DNA of 64,000 bases, from assembly GCF_009830945.1 (NCBI RefSeq), contig NZ_VWVV01000005.1:1-64000 (forward strand), written 5' to 3'. The notes under the pieces were generated by a model, which was not told the origin of the DNA, ran no database searches, and worked only from the letters and a program-made list of their open reading frames with translations. The stretch is from Nocardiopsis sp. FR4. Lineage in GTDB: Bacteria > Actinomycetota > Actinomycetes > Streptosporangiales > Streptosporangiaceae. This document shows positions 35,693 to 43,297 of the stretch, in pieces. A program made the translations under genes and the position numbers. Positions within the stretch are counted from its first letter, which is position 1, and the number at the start of each line of letters is the position of its first letter.

Positions 35693-36724
35693 TCAGCCCA
35701 GGTCGGATCCGTGCGGAACGACCAGGGACAGCACCTCGGGAAGCCCAGCCCAGTCGCTGGTGACGGTGGTGGCGCCCGCTCCGGCGAGTTCGCGGACCCG
35801 GGCGGCGGCCGCCTCCGGGGAGGGCCGGCGGGAGTCGATGGCAGGGGAGACCGCGTGCGCGTCGGTCATCACCAGCAGGTAGTTGTTGCGGCCGTACCAG
35901 GAGGTGTCGATCCCCCCGGCGTAGGACGGGGCGCTGCCGTCGAAGACGACGAACCAGGGGCGCAGGTCCGCGGCGTAGCGCTCACGCGGGTCGCCGCCCC
36001 GGGCGCCGAGCACGGCCGGGAACGCGGCCGCCCGGTCCAGCTCGCCCCGGGCGGCCAGGTCGCGCAGGTGGGTGGCCTGTTCCCGGTCGGTCCACAGCGT
36101 GTCGAAGGGGTTGCCCTGCTCGAAGGTGCCCGGGATCAGGTAGACGATCACCTTTCCGGCCAGGGCGTCGCGGGAGGGCCAGCCGTCGGCGCGCACCGCC
36201 TCGTCCAGGGTGGCGTGCCCGCCGCCGAGCAGGTCCGCGGGCCGGAACAGGGCGTCGCCGAGGATGTCGGCGGTGAGCGCGTCGAAGTCGGCGGGACCCA
36301 GGCCCGAGACGGCGTGGTAGCCCTTCTTCAGCTCGACCTTGAGCAGCAGCGGCCGGTGGCCGGGGTTGGCCTCGTGCCACACGCGCACGTCGCGCAGGCA
36401 GGCGGCGAGGTTGCCGTTGCCGCCCCGGCGCAGCCCGTCGGGGCTGGTGGCTCCGGCGCAGTTGTTGCTCTGCCCGACGAGTTCGTGGTTGACCCGCCAG
36501 GAGCGGGTCCACTCGTCGGCCCACACGTCCAGCTCCAGGAGCCCGGCACCGGAGTCCAGGGCGTCGGCGAGGTAGGGGAACGTGCTCTTCTGGTAGGCGT
36601 TGTGCACGCCCACGGAGGTGGTCTGGGAGAGGGTCCCCTCGGCGGCGGAGGCGCTGGCGGGGACGGCGGCCAGGGCGAGGGCGAGCGCGGCGCAGGCGGC
36701 CGCGGCGGCGCGGGCGGGGAGCAT
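35693..36724 (-). CDS. Secreted Ca2+-dependent phosphoinositide-specific phospholipase C-like enzyme
   Basis: 343 residues from ATG 36724 with AAAGG upstream. An Ala-rich Sec signal peptide (AAAAACAALALALAAVPASASA) precedes the mature protein at about residue 27. The PI-PLC-type TIM barrel has the two catalytic His in SVGVHNAYQ and RVNHELV, and acidic metal residues in LLELDVWAD and LLLKVELK. It resembles the Streptomyces antibioticus PI-PLC (SaPLC1) group. It cleaves phosphoinositides outside the cell; the physiological target is unknown. Confidence 0.8.
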   Translation of the reverse strand: MLPARAAAAACAALALALAAVPASASAAEGTLSQTTSVGVHNAYQKSTFPYLADALDSGAGLLELDVWADEWTRSWRVNHELVGQSNNCAGATSPDGLRRGGNGNLAACLRDVRVWHEANPGHRPLLLKVELKKGYHAVSGLGPADFDALTADILGDALFRPADLLGGGHATLDEAVRADGWPSRDALAGKVIVYLIPGTFEQGNPFDTLWTDREQATHLRDLAARGELDRAAAFPAVLGARGGDPRERYAADLRPWFVVFDGSAPSYAGGIDTSWYGRNNYLLVMTDAHAVSPAIDSRRPSPEAAAARVRELAGAGATTVTSDWAGLPEVLSLVVPHGSDLG

Positions 36725-36858
36725 GGGGGAGCCTTTCGCACGGGGGTTACTGACTGGTTGCAAACCAACCACAGGTCACCTTTCGTGCGCAAAGGGTGAT
36801 ATGACACGACATGGCGTACGGCCCAACGGGAGGGGAACTTCCGGCGGGCCGGGCGGGG

Positions 36859-37209
36859 TCAGGCCACGGGTTCGGTCGCGCGGTCCCGGTCGCCGGTACG
36901 CGGCCCGGTACGCCCGGTGCGGTACAGCCACCAGTCCGCCAGCAGCGTGCACAGGGGCGGCACGGACGCGGCCAGGGCCAGCAGCGTGGCCCGGGGGCCC
37001 CAGCGCAGGTGCAGCGCGGCGGCCACGGCGAGCGCCACGTAGACCAGGAACGCCCCGCCGTGCAGCGGGCCGAAGACCTGCACGCCCAGCTCGCTGCCGC
37101 TGCCCAGGTACTTGACGTACATGCCGCCCAGCAGGCCGACCCAGGTCAGGGCCTCCACGAACGCCACCAGACGGAAGGCGGCGGCGGTGACACGGGGACT
37201 GATGTTCAC
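36859..37209 (-). CDS. DUF3817-type integral membrane protein
   Basis: 116 residues from GTG 37209 (GAGGAAC upstream). Three hydrophobic helices with the family core FRLVAFVEALTWVGLLGGMYVKY, VFGPLHGGAFLVYVALAV and LALAASVPPLCTLLADWWLYR. DUF3817 proteins are small membrane proteins of unknown role, related to the YdzA family. No coupling with neighbours is visible. Confidence 0.85.
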   Translation of the reverse strand: MNISPRVTAAAFRLVAFVEALTWVGLLGGMYVKYLGSGSELGVQVFGPLHGGAFLVYVALAVAAALHLRWGPRATLLALAASVPPLCTLLADWWLYRTGRTGPRTGDRDRATEPVA

Positions 37210-37352
37210 GTTGTTGTTCCTCGGGGTCGTTCCGGTCGAAGGACTGGCAGATACCGCTTTTCCGACACAGGCCGCCCCCAGGCTAGAAGACCTCTCCCGG
37301 TACCCGTGCCGAGGGGTGCGGGCGCGGCGGGGAGGACCGCGCCCGCCGACCC

Positions 37353-38270
37353 TCAGTCCAGCGCCGCCACGACCACCTCGGCGGCTCCGGCCACCAGCGC
37401 GTCGTCGTACTCGGCGTCCTCCCGATCGCGGCTGGACATGATCGCGATCACCAGGGGGTCCGCCTCCGGCGGCCAGACCACGGCGATGACGTTGCGCGTC
37501 CCGTAGCCCCCCGCGCCCGTGCGGTCGCCGACCTCCCAGCCCTCGGGGACCACGGCGCGCACCAGGGTGTCGCCCGTGGTGTTGCCCCTGAGCATGGTGG
37601 TGAACACGTCGCGCCGGTCCTCGGGCAGGACGTCGCCCAGCGCGAACTCCCGCAGGCTCGTGGCCATCGCCCGGGGCGTGCTCGTGTCCCGCGTGTCCCC
37701 GGGCACGCCCTCGTTCAGCTCGGTCTCCATCCGCTCCGGGTCGGTGACGTCGTCGCCGATCGCCTCCAGGGCCTCCTCGAACCCGTCCGGGCCGCCCAGT
37801 TCCTCCATGAGGAGGTTGGCGGCGGTGTTGTCGCTGTAGCGGACGGCGGCGTCGGCCACCTCCATCAGCGTCATACCGGTCTCCACGTGCCGCTCGGTGA
37901 CGGGGGAGTGGCTGACCAGGTCGTCCTCGGTGTAGGCGACGACCTCCTCCATCTCCTCCAGGCTGTTGCGCCGCAGCACCGCCCCCGCGGAGAGGGCCTT
38001 GTGGGTGGAGGCGTAGGCGAAGCGCTCGTCGGGCCGGTGGGAGACCTCCTCGCCGGTGCCGGTGTCCACCGCGTAGACCCCCAGCCGCGCGTCGAACTCC
38101 TCCTCCAGCCGCTCGAAGTCGCGGAACGCCCCGGAGGGGGCCTCGGAGGCCGCCGACCCCTCCGCCGCCGGCTCCGCGCTCCCGGACGGGCCCGCGCATC
38201 CGACGACCGGGATGAGGGTGAGCGCCGCCAGGGCCGCGAGCCCCGTGCGCCGCGTGGGTGAGAGCACCAT
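37353..38270 (-). CDS. bla: Class A beta-lactamase (lipoprotein)
   Basis: 305 residues from ATG 38270, AAGGAA upstream. A lipoprotein signal with lipobox VVGC anchors it outside the membrane. Active-site motifs: STHK (SxxK), YSDN (SDN loop), ETELNEG-PGD-RDTSTP (omega loop with general-base Glu), and DRTGAGGYGTRN where RTG replaces the common KTG. It hydrolyses penicillins and related drugs. It lies divergent from LysR- and BlaB-like genes, the arrangement known from Streptomyces cacaoi blaL-blaA-blaB, so beta-lactam induction is likely. Confidence 0.92.
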   Translation of the reverse strand: MVLSPTRRTGLAALAALTLIPVVGCAGPSGSAEPAAEGSAASEAPSGAFRDFERLEEEFDARLGVYAVDTGTGEEVSHRPDERFAYASTHKALSAGAVLRRNSLEEMEEVVAYTEDDLVSHSPVTERHVETGMTLMEVADAAVRYSDNTAANLLMEELGGPDGFEEALEAIGDDVTDPERMETELNEGVPGDTRDTSTPRAMATSLREFALGDVLPEDRRDVFTTMLRGNTTGDTLVRAVVPEGWEVGDRTGAGGYGTRNVIAVVWPPEADPLVIAIMSSRDREDAEYDDALVAGAAEVVVAALD

Positions 38271-38349
38271 GGTGTTCCTGTTCCTTCTGTGTGGACGTGT
38301 GCCGCACCCCCGTCGGGTGGCACGCCCAGCAGTCTGGTCGCGCGCGATG

Positions 38350-38399
38350 ATGCCGTCCAAGACGCGAAGGGACGCTTCCATGCGGAAACGGCATAGGAT
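38350..38399. promoter_or_regulatory. Operator/promoter region between bla and blaA-like genes
   Basis: ATGCCGT (38350-38356) and ACGGCAT (38388-38394) form a distant dyad, and a compact TTCC-N4-GGAA dyad sits inside it at 38377-38388. A -10-like TAGGAT (38394-38399) ends 6 nt before the LysR ATG at 38406. These are candidate binding sites for the LysR protein, controlling both directions. Confidence 0.5.
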
Positions 38400-38405
38400 C
38401 CGGCC

Positions 38406-39296
38406 ATGGACCTCGTCGGCGCCTGCCGGGCGTTCGTGTACGTCAGTGACCGCGGCAGCTTCACCCTCGGCGCCGCGGCGGCCCGCATCCCCCAACCGGT
38501 CGCCAGCAGGCGCGTCGCCGCCCTGGAACACCACCTGGGCGCGCGCCTGTTCGACCGCTCCACCCGCCGGGCCACGCTCACCCGGTTCGGCCGCGACATG
38601 CTGCCCTCGGCCCGGCGCCTGGTCCAGCTGGCCGAGGAGATGGAGCACGACGCCGAGCGCGCCGTGCTGCGCCCCCTGCTGCTGGCCGTCCCCGACACCT
38701 GCGCCGTGCGCGACCTGGCGCTGCTGTGCGCCGAGGCCCGTGAGGAGGGCCTGCGCCTGCAGACCCGGCCCGCCGCGCCCGCGGCGCGCGCCGAACTCCT
38801 CGCCCACCGGGAGGTGCGTGCCGCCCTGGTGGGCACGCCCCCGGACGAGGCGGCCTGGTCGGTCCCGCTGGGGCTGGCGGTCGCCGGGGAGCCCCCCGTC
38901 GGCACCGTCCACCTGGAGACACTGCGGGTGGGCCGCAGTGATCCGTCCGCGCGCGGGCGCCGGATCTGGATCCAGCCCGAGGACGACGTCCCGCACGTCC
39001 GCGACCGGCTGACCCGCCTGCGCGACGCCGTGGGCCTGCGGCCCGCGCAGGTCGCCGTGGCCCCCACCCTGGCCACGGCCGCCGCCGAGGTCCTCGGCTC
39101 CCGCGACCTGCTGCTGTGCTCACCCGCCCAGGCCGGTGAGCTGGGGCTGTCCTGGCGGCCCCTGGGCGGGATCCGCCTGGCCCGCGGGTACGCCGTCGCC
39201 GCCGACACCGGCGAGGAGGCCGAGCGTCTGCGCGCGCTCCTGGCCGGGGCGATCGCCCGCTGCCTGGGGGCTCGGGCCGAGGAGGGGGACGCGTGA
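38406..39296 (+). CDS. blaA: LysR-family regulator, BlaA-like
   Basis: 296 residues. N-terminal winged HTH: CRAFVYVSDRGSFTLGAAAARIPQPVASRRVAALEHHLGARLFDRSTR. The effector domain is short and divergent. Position divergent from a class A beta-lactamase and overlapping a BlaB-like gene by 4 bp (GTGA at 39293) matches S. cacaoi BlaA, which activates the lactamase during beta-lactam exposure. The ATG lacks a Shine-Dalgarno, consistent with leaderless translation. Confidence 0.85.
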   Translation: MDLVGACRAFVYVSDRGSFTLGAAAARIPQPVASRRVAALEHHLGARLFDRSTRRATLTRFGRDMLPSARRLVQLAEEMEHDAERAVLRPLLLAVPDTCAVRDLALLCAEAREEGLRLQTRPAAPAARAELLAHREVRAALVGTPPDEAAWSVPLGLAVAGEPPVGTVHLETLRVGRSDPSARGRRIWIQPEDDVPHVRDRLTRLRDAVGLRPAQVAVAPTLATAAAEVLGSRDLLLCSPAQAGELGLSWRPLGGIRLARGYAVAADTGEEAERLRALLAGAIARCLGARAEEGDA

Positions 39297-40195
39297 GCAC
39301 CACCGCGCTGCTGCGCGCGCTGCGCGAGGAACTGGAGGAGGCGGGCCTGCGCGGCGCCTTCCTGGTGCGGGACCTGGACACCGGTCGCGAGCTGGGCATC
39401 GAACCGGACCTGGCGTACCCCACCGCCTCGCTGGTCAAGGTCCCGCTCGCGGTGGCCACCCTGGAACGGATCCGCGCCGGGGAGCTCGACGGCGCCGAAC
39501 GGCTGCTCGTGCCCCCGGGGGCGGAGGTCTCACCCGGTCCCACGGGGCTGAGCATGTTCCGCCACCCGGCCGCGGTGAGCCTGGAGGACCTGCTCTACCT
39601 GAGCCTGTGCCTGAGCGACAACGCGGCCACCGACACCCTGTTCGGCCTCACCCCGCCCGCCCGGGTGGCCGCGTCGCTGCGCGCCGCCGGGCTGCACGGC
39701 ATCACCGTCCGGCACCTGATGCGCGATATCAACGAGACCCCCGCCGACCGGCTCGCCCCCGAGGAGGTCCACCTGGCGCACTCCCTGGCCATCGGCGCGG
39801 GCACCGCCGGGCGCGGGCACCCCGTGCGCCAGCTCGACGTCACCCGCGCCAACTCCGGTTCGGCCCGGGCCTTCGCCGACCTGCTGCGGGAGCTGTGGCG
39901 TCCCACCCGGATCCACTCGGACGTGGCGGCCCGGGTGCGCGAGCTCATGGGCGCCAACCAGGCGCGCCACCGCCTGGCCCCCGACTTCACCTCCGACCTG
40001 TCCCGGTGGTCCTCCAAGACCGGGACCATGCTCAACCTGCGCCACGAGGTCGGGGTGGTCGAGCACGACGACGGCCAGGCCTTCGCCGTGGCGGTCCTCA
40101 CCGAGTCCCGCGTCGCGGCCCAGCACCAGCCGGGGGCCGAGGCGGTCATGGCCCGGGTGGCGCGCGCCCTGCGCGACCACCTGCGCTCGGGGTAG
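39293..40195 (+). CDS. blaB: BlaB-like penicillin-recognising serine protein (no signal peptide)
   Basis: 300 residues from GTG 39293. It has class A beta-lactamase-fold motifs SLVK (SxxK), LSDNAATD (SDN) and SSKTGTML (KTG) but no signal peptide and no Glu-containing omega loop of the classic form, so it is cytoplasmic. In S. cacaoi, BlaB has the same features, is required for lactamase induction and does not act as an ordinary penicillin-binding enzyme. It is translationally coupled to the LysR gene. A hydrolytic role on another ester/amide cannot be excluded. Confidence 0.85.
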   Translation: MSTTALLRALREELEEAGLRGAFLVRDLDTGRELGIEPDLAYPTASLVKVPLAVATLERIRAGELDGAERLLVPPGAEVSPGPTGLSMFRHPAAVSLEDLLYLSLCLSDNAATDTLFGLTPPARVAASLRAAGLHGITVRHLMRDINETPADRLAPEEVHLAHSLAIGAGTAGRGHPVRQLDVTRANSGSARAFADLLRELWRPTRIHSDVAARVRELMGANQARHRLAPDFTSDLSRWSSKTGTMLNLRHEVGVVEHDDGQAFAVAVLTESRVAAQHQPGAEAVMARVARALRDHLRSG

Positions 40196-40229
40196 GGCAG
40201 TCTCCCCCTCCGGCACGCGGCGGTCCTGT

Positions 40230-41126
40230 TCAGAGCGGGTGCAGGGCGGCCGCGGCGCCCGCGCGCACGGCCTCGGAGACCGCGTCCAGCACCGGGGTGC
40301 GCAGGTTCCACCGCTGCCAGTGCAGGCGCACGTCCACCGGGCGGTCCGGGGCCAGCGCCACCAGCTCCCCGGAGGCGATCCGCTCCGCGCACTGCGTCTC
40401 GGGGACCACGCCCCAGCCCAGGCCGAGCAGCACCGCGCGGGCGAAGTCCTCCGAGGCCGGGACGTAGTGCCGCGGCCCCGAGGAGCCGGCGCCGAAGGTG
40501 TCGCGCAGGAAGCGGTCCTGGAGGTCGTCGCGGCGGTCGAAGTTGACCACGGGGGCCCGGGCCAGCAGCTCCGGGTCGGCCCGACCGCCCAGGTGGCGCC
40601 CGGCGAAGCCGGGGCTGCACACGGCGTGGTAGCGCATCGCGCCGAGACCGACCGCGGTGCATCCCTGCACCGCCTCGGGGGTGGAGGTGACGGCGGCCAT
40701 CACCGTTCCCGAGCGCAGCAGGGAGGTGGTGTGCTCCTCGTCCTCGCGGTGGATCTCGAAGACCGGGCGCAGCTCCTCGGGCAGGTCGGCCAGGGCCTCC
40801 AGGAACCAGGTGGAGAGGCTGTCGGCGTTGACGGCCAGCGGTACCGACACCCGGCCCCGGTCCCGCTCGCCCAGGCGCAGCTCGGCGGCGGTGTCCTCGT
40901 CCAGGAGCAGGACCTGGCGGGCGTAGCGCAGCACGGTGTCCCCGGCGGCGGTGGTGCGCACGGGGTTGGTGCGCCGCACCAGGACCCTGCCCGCGGTCTG
41001 CTCCATCGCCCGGACCCGCTGCGAGACCGCCGATGCGGTCACGTGCAGGCGCCGCGCGGCGGCCTCGAAGGTGCCCTCGTCCACCAGGACGGTCAGGGTG
41101 CGCAGGTGGTCGAACTGGAAGGGCAT
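40230..41126 (-). CDS. lysG: LysR-family regulator of lysine/arginine export (LysG/ArgP)
   Basis: 298 residues from ATG 41126. HTH LRTLTVLVDEGTFEAAARRLHVTASAVSQRVRAMEQTAG is diagnostic of the ArgP/LysG branch. The effector domain holds SEDFARAVLLGLGWGVVPETQ. It is divergent from lysE at 41200, as in Corynebacterium, where LysG activates lysE when Lys, Arg or His accumulates. A T-N11-A dyad lies immediately upstream of its start. Confidence 0.93.
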   Translation of the reverse strand: MPFQFDHLRTLTVLVDEGTFEAAARRLHVTASAVSQRVRAMEQTAGRVLVRRTNPVRTTAAGDTVLRYARQVLLLDEDTAAELRLGERDRGRVSVPLAVNADSLSTWFLEALADLPEELRPVFEIHREDEEHTTSLLRSGTVMAAVTSTPEAVQGCTAVGLGAMRYHAVCSPGFAGRHLGGRADPELLARAPVVNFDRRDDLQDRFLRDTFGAGSSGPRHYVPASEDFARAVLLGLGWGVVPETQCAERIASGELVALAPDRPVDVRLHWQRWNLRTPVLDAVSEAVRAGAAAALHPL

Positions 41127-41143
41127 CCTAAGCCTCTCTTAGG
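41127..41143. promoter_or_regulatory. T-N11-A dyad in the lysG-lysE gap
   Basis: CCTAAG-N5-CTTAGG is a perfect palindrome directly abutting the lysG start codon. Its T at 41129 and A at 41141 are 11 nt apart, the LysR-type operator pattern. A leaderless-type -10 (TAGCGT 41187-41192) for lysE lies 44 bp further right. Confidence 0.65.
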
Positions 41144-41199
41144 GGTTCTAAGAAAGTTTAGCTTTACTGCACGGAGGAGGCGGCCCTAGCGTTCGTCGG

Positions 41200-41817
41200 G
41201 TGAACACCACCCTTCTCCCCGCCCTGCTCGGCTTCGGTACCGGGCTGGCGCTCATCGTGGCCATCGGCGCCCAGAACGCCTACGTCCTGCGGATCGGGAT
41301 CGAGGGCCGCACCGGCACCGTCCTGCCGGTGGTGCTGGTCTGCGCCCTGTCCGACGCCGTGCTCATCACGTGCGGTGTCCTGGGCGTGGGCGCCGTCGTC
41401 GAGGCCGCTCCACTGGCCGTGCACGCGGTCCGCCTGCTCGGCGCCGGGTTCCTCATCGTCTACGGCCTGCTCGCCGCGCGCCGGGTCCTGCGCCCGGGCG
41501 CGCTCGTGGTCTCCGGGCCCCTGCGCGACGGCCGCCGCACCGCCATGGTCACGGCGCTGGTGCTGACCTGGCTCAACCCGCACGTGTACCTGGACACCCT
41601 GGTCTTCCTCGGCTCACTGGCCAACCAGCAGGGCGACGCACGCTGGTGGTGGGCGTCGGGCGCGGTGGCGGCCAGCTTCACGTGGTTCGCGGGCCTGGGC
41701 TTCGGCGCCCGGCTGCTGCGCCCGTTCTTCGCCCGCCCCGGCGCCTGGCGGGTGCTGGACGCGCTCATCGCCCTGGTCATGCTCACCCTGGGCGTGCGCC
41801 TGGCCCTGGGCGCCTGA
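41200..41817 (+). CDS. lysE: LysE/ArgO-family basic amino acid exporter
   Basis: 205 residues from GTG 41200. Six hydrophobic segments with the LysE signatures GTGLALIVAIGAQNAYVLRIGIEG near the start and TALVLTWLNPHVYLDTLVFLGS in the middle. Exports L-lysine/L-arginine. No Shine-Dalgarno; TAGCGT ends 7 nt before GTG, so the mRNA is probably leaderless. Regulated by the divergent LysG. A T-tailed hairpin follows. Confidence 0.93.
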   Translation: MNTTLLPALLGFGTGLALIVAIGAQNAYVLRIGIEGRTGTVLPVVLVCALSDAVLITCGVLGVGAVVEAAPLAVHAVRLLGAGFLIVYGLLAARRVLRPGALVVSGPLRDGRRTAMVTALVLTWLNPHVYLDTLVFLGSLANQQGDARWWWASGAVAASFTWFAGLGFGARLLRPFFARPGAWRVLDALIALVMLTLGVRLALGA

Positions 41818-41834
41818 CCTCCCGTCGCCGTCTC

Positions 41835-41876
41835 CGCCCCCGGGCCCGCGCCCGGGGGCGACGTGTGTGCTGTTTT
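41835..41876 (+). terminator. Rho-independent-type terminator after lysE
   Basis: CGCCCCCGGG (41835-41844), 6-nt loop, CCCGGGGGCG (41851-41860), followed after a short stretch by a run of five T (41872-41876). It starts 18 nt past the lysE stop. Confidence 0.8.
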
Positions 41877-41902
41877 TCTCCGGCTGTGTACGCACCGTTC
41901 AT

Positions 41903-42012
41903 AAAACGATTCAAGATGGCAAATGTGCCCTGACCAGGGGGTTGCTTGAGTGAGCCTTGACACACGCGGCCCGGTGGCGGTAGTTTCACCGAAACTCTTG
42001 TGAAACGATTCA
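41903..42012 (+). promoter_or_regulatory. rha promoter with multiple LacI-type operators
   Basis: Promoter TTGACA (41957-41962), 18 nt, TAGTTT (41981-41986). AAACGATTCAA occurs at 41904-41914 and again inside TGAAACGATTCA (42001-42012), a CG-centred near-palindrome of LacI-family type placed just after the expected start of transcription. AGTTTC-ACC-GAAACT (41982-41996) overlaps the -10. The layout suggests repression, possibly with looping, by a LacI-family regulator not encoded next door. Confidence 0.65.
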
Positions 42013-42068
42013 ATCGCTCTTCCGCCGGTCCCGGCGGCACCCGCGCCCTCCCGAACGGAGCTACCACC

Positions 42069-43247
42069 GTGGCAGCATCGCCCGACCGCCGCGCGCAGGC
42101 CCTGGAGGTCCTGCGGCGCCAGCACATCGAACTCCCCTCCTGGGCCTTCGGCAACTCCGGCACCCGGTTCAAGGTTTTCGCGCAGCCCGGCGTCCCCCGC
42201 GACCCCTGGGAGAAGGTGGCCGACTCCGCCGAGGTCCACCGCCTCACCGGAGTGGCCCCCACGGTCGCCCTGCACATCCCCTGGGACCGGGTCGACGACT
42301 ACGCCGCGCTGGCCGCGCACGCCCGCGACCTGGGCATCGGGATCGGCACCATCAACGCCAACGTCTTCCAGGACGACGACTACAAGCTCGGCAGCGTCAC
42401 CAACCCCGACCCGGCCGTGCGCCGCAAGGCCCTGGACCACCTGCTGGAGTGCGTGGACGTCATGGACGCCACCGGCTCGCGCGACCTCAAGCTGTGGTTC
42501 GCCGACGGCACCAACTACCCCGGCCAGGACGACCTGCGCGCCCGCCAGGACCGCCTGGCCGAGGCCCTGGCCGCGGTCTACGAGCGCCTGGGCCCCGACC
42601 AGCGCCTGCTGCTGGAGTACAAGCTCTTCGAGCCCGCCTTCTACGCCACCGACGTCCCCGACTGGGGCACCGCCTACGCCCACTGCCTGGAACTGGGCGA
42701 GAAGGCCGTGGTGTGCGTGGACACCGGCCACCACGCGGCGCACACCAACATCGAGTTCATCGTCGCGTTCCTGCTGCGGGCCGGAAAGCTCGGCGCCTTC
42801 GACTTCAACTCGCGCTTCTACGCCGACGACGACCTCATGGTCGGCGCCGCCGACCCCTTCCAGCTCTTCCGCATCATGTACGAGGTCGTGCGCGGCGGCG
42901 GCCTGGCCGCCGACACCGAGGTCGCGTTCATGCTCGACCAGTGCCACAACATCGAGCCCAAGATCGCCGGACAGATCCGCTCGGTGATGAACGTGCAGGA
43001 GGCCACCGCCAAGGCCCTGCTCGTGGACGCCGACGCGCTCGCCGACGCCCAGCGCCAGGGCGACGTGCTGGCCGCCAACGCCGTGCTCATGGACGCCTAC
43101 AACACCGACGTGCGCCCCCTGCTGGCCGACCTGCGCGCCGACCAGGGCCTGGACCCCGACCCCATGGCCGCGCACGCCCGCTCCGGCTACGTCGAGCGGG
43201 TCGTCGAGGAGCGCAAGGGCGGCACCCAGGCCGGGTGGGGCGCGTGA
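42069..43247 (+). CDS. rhaI: L-rhamnose isomerase (RhaI type)
   Basis: 392 residues from GTG 42069 with CGGAG 8 nt upstream. TIM-barrel sugar isomerase that converts L-rhamnose to L-rhamnulose, of the RhaI group unrelated in detail to E. coli RhaA. Conserved pieces include PSWAFGNSGTRFKVF, HIPWD, KLWFADGTNYPGQ, EYKLFEPAFYATDVPDWGTA, CVDTGHHA-TNIEF and FDFNSRFYADDDLMVG with metal-binding Glu/Asp/His. First gene of the rhaI-rhaEW-rhaB operon. Confidence 0.92.
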   Translation: MAASPDRRAQALEVLRRQHIELPSWAFGNSGTRFKVFAQPGVPRDPWEKVADSAEVHRLTGVAPTVALHIPWDRVDDYAALAAHARDLGIGIGTINANVFQDDDYKLGSVTNPDPAVRRKALDHLLECVDVMDATGSRDLKLWFADGTNYPGQDDLRARQDRLAEALAAVYERLGPDQRLLLEYKLFEPAFYATDVPDWGTAYAHCLELGEKAVVCVDTGHHAAHTNIEFIVAFLLRAGKLGAFDFNSRFYADDDLMVGAADPFQLFRIMYEVVRGGGLAADTEVAFMLDQCHNIEPKIAGQIRSVMNVQEATAKALLVDADALADAQRQGDVLAANAVLMDAYNTDVRPLLADLRADQGLDPDPMAAHARSGYVERVVEERKGGTQAGWGA

Positions 43248-43297
43248 GCCAGACCCCGACCCCGCCCCAGGACCCCAGCAACGAACAGGGAGAGACC

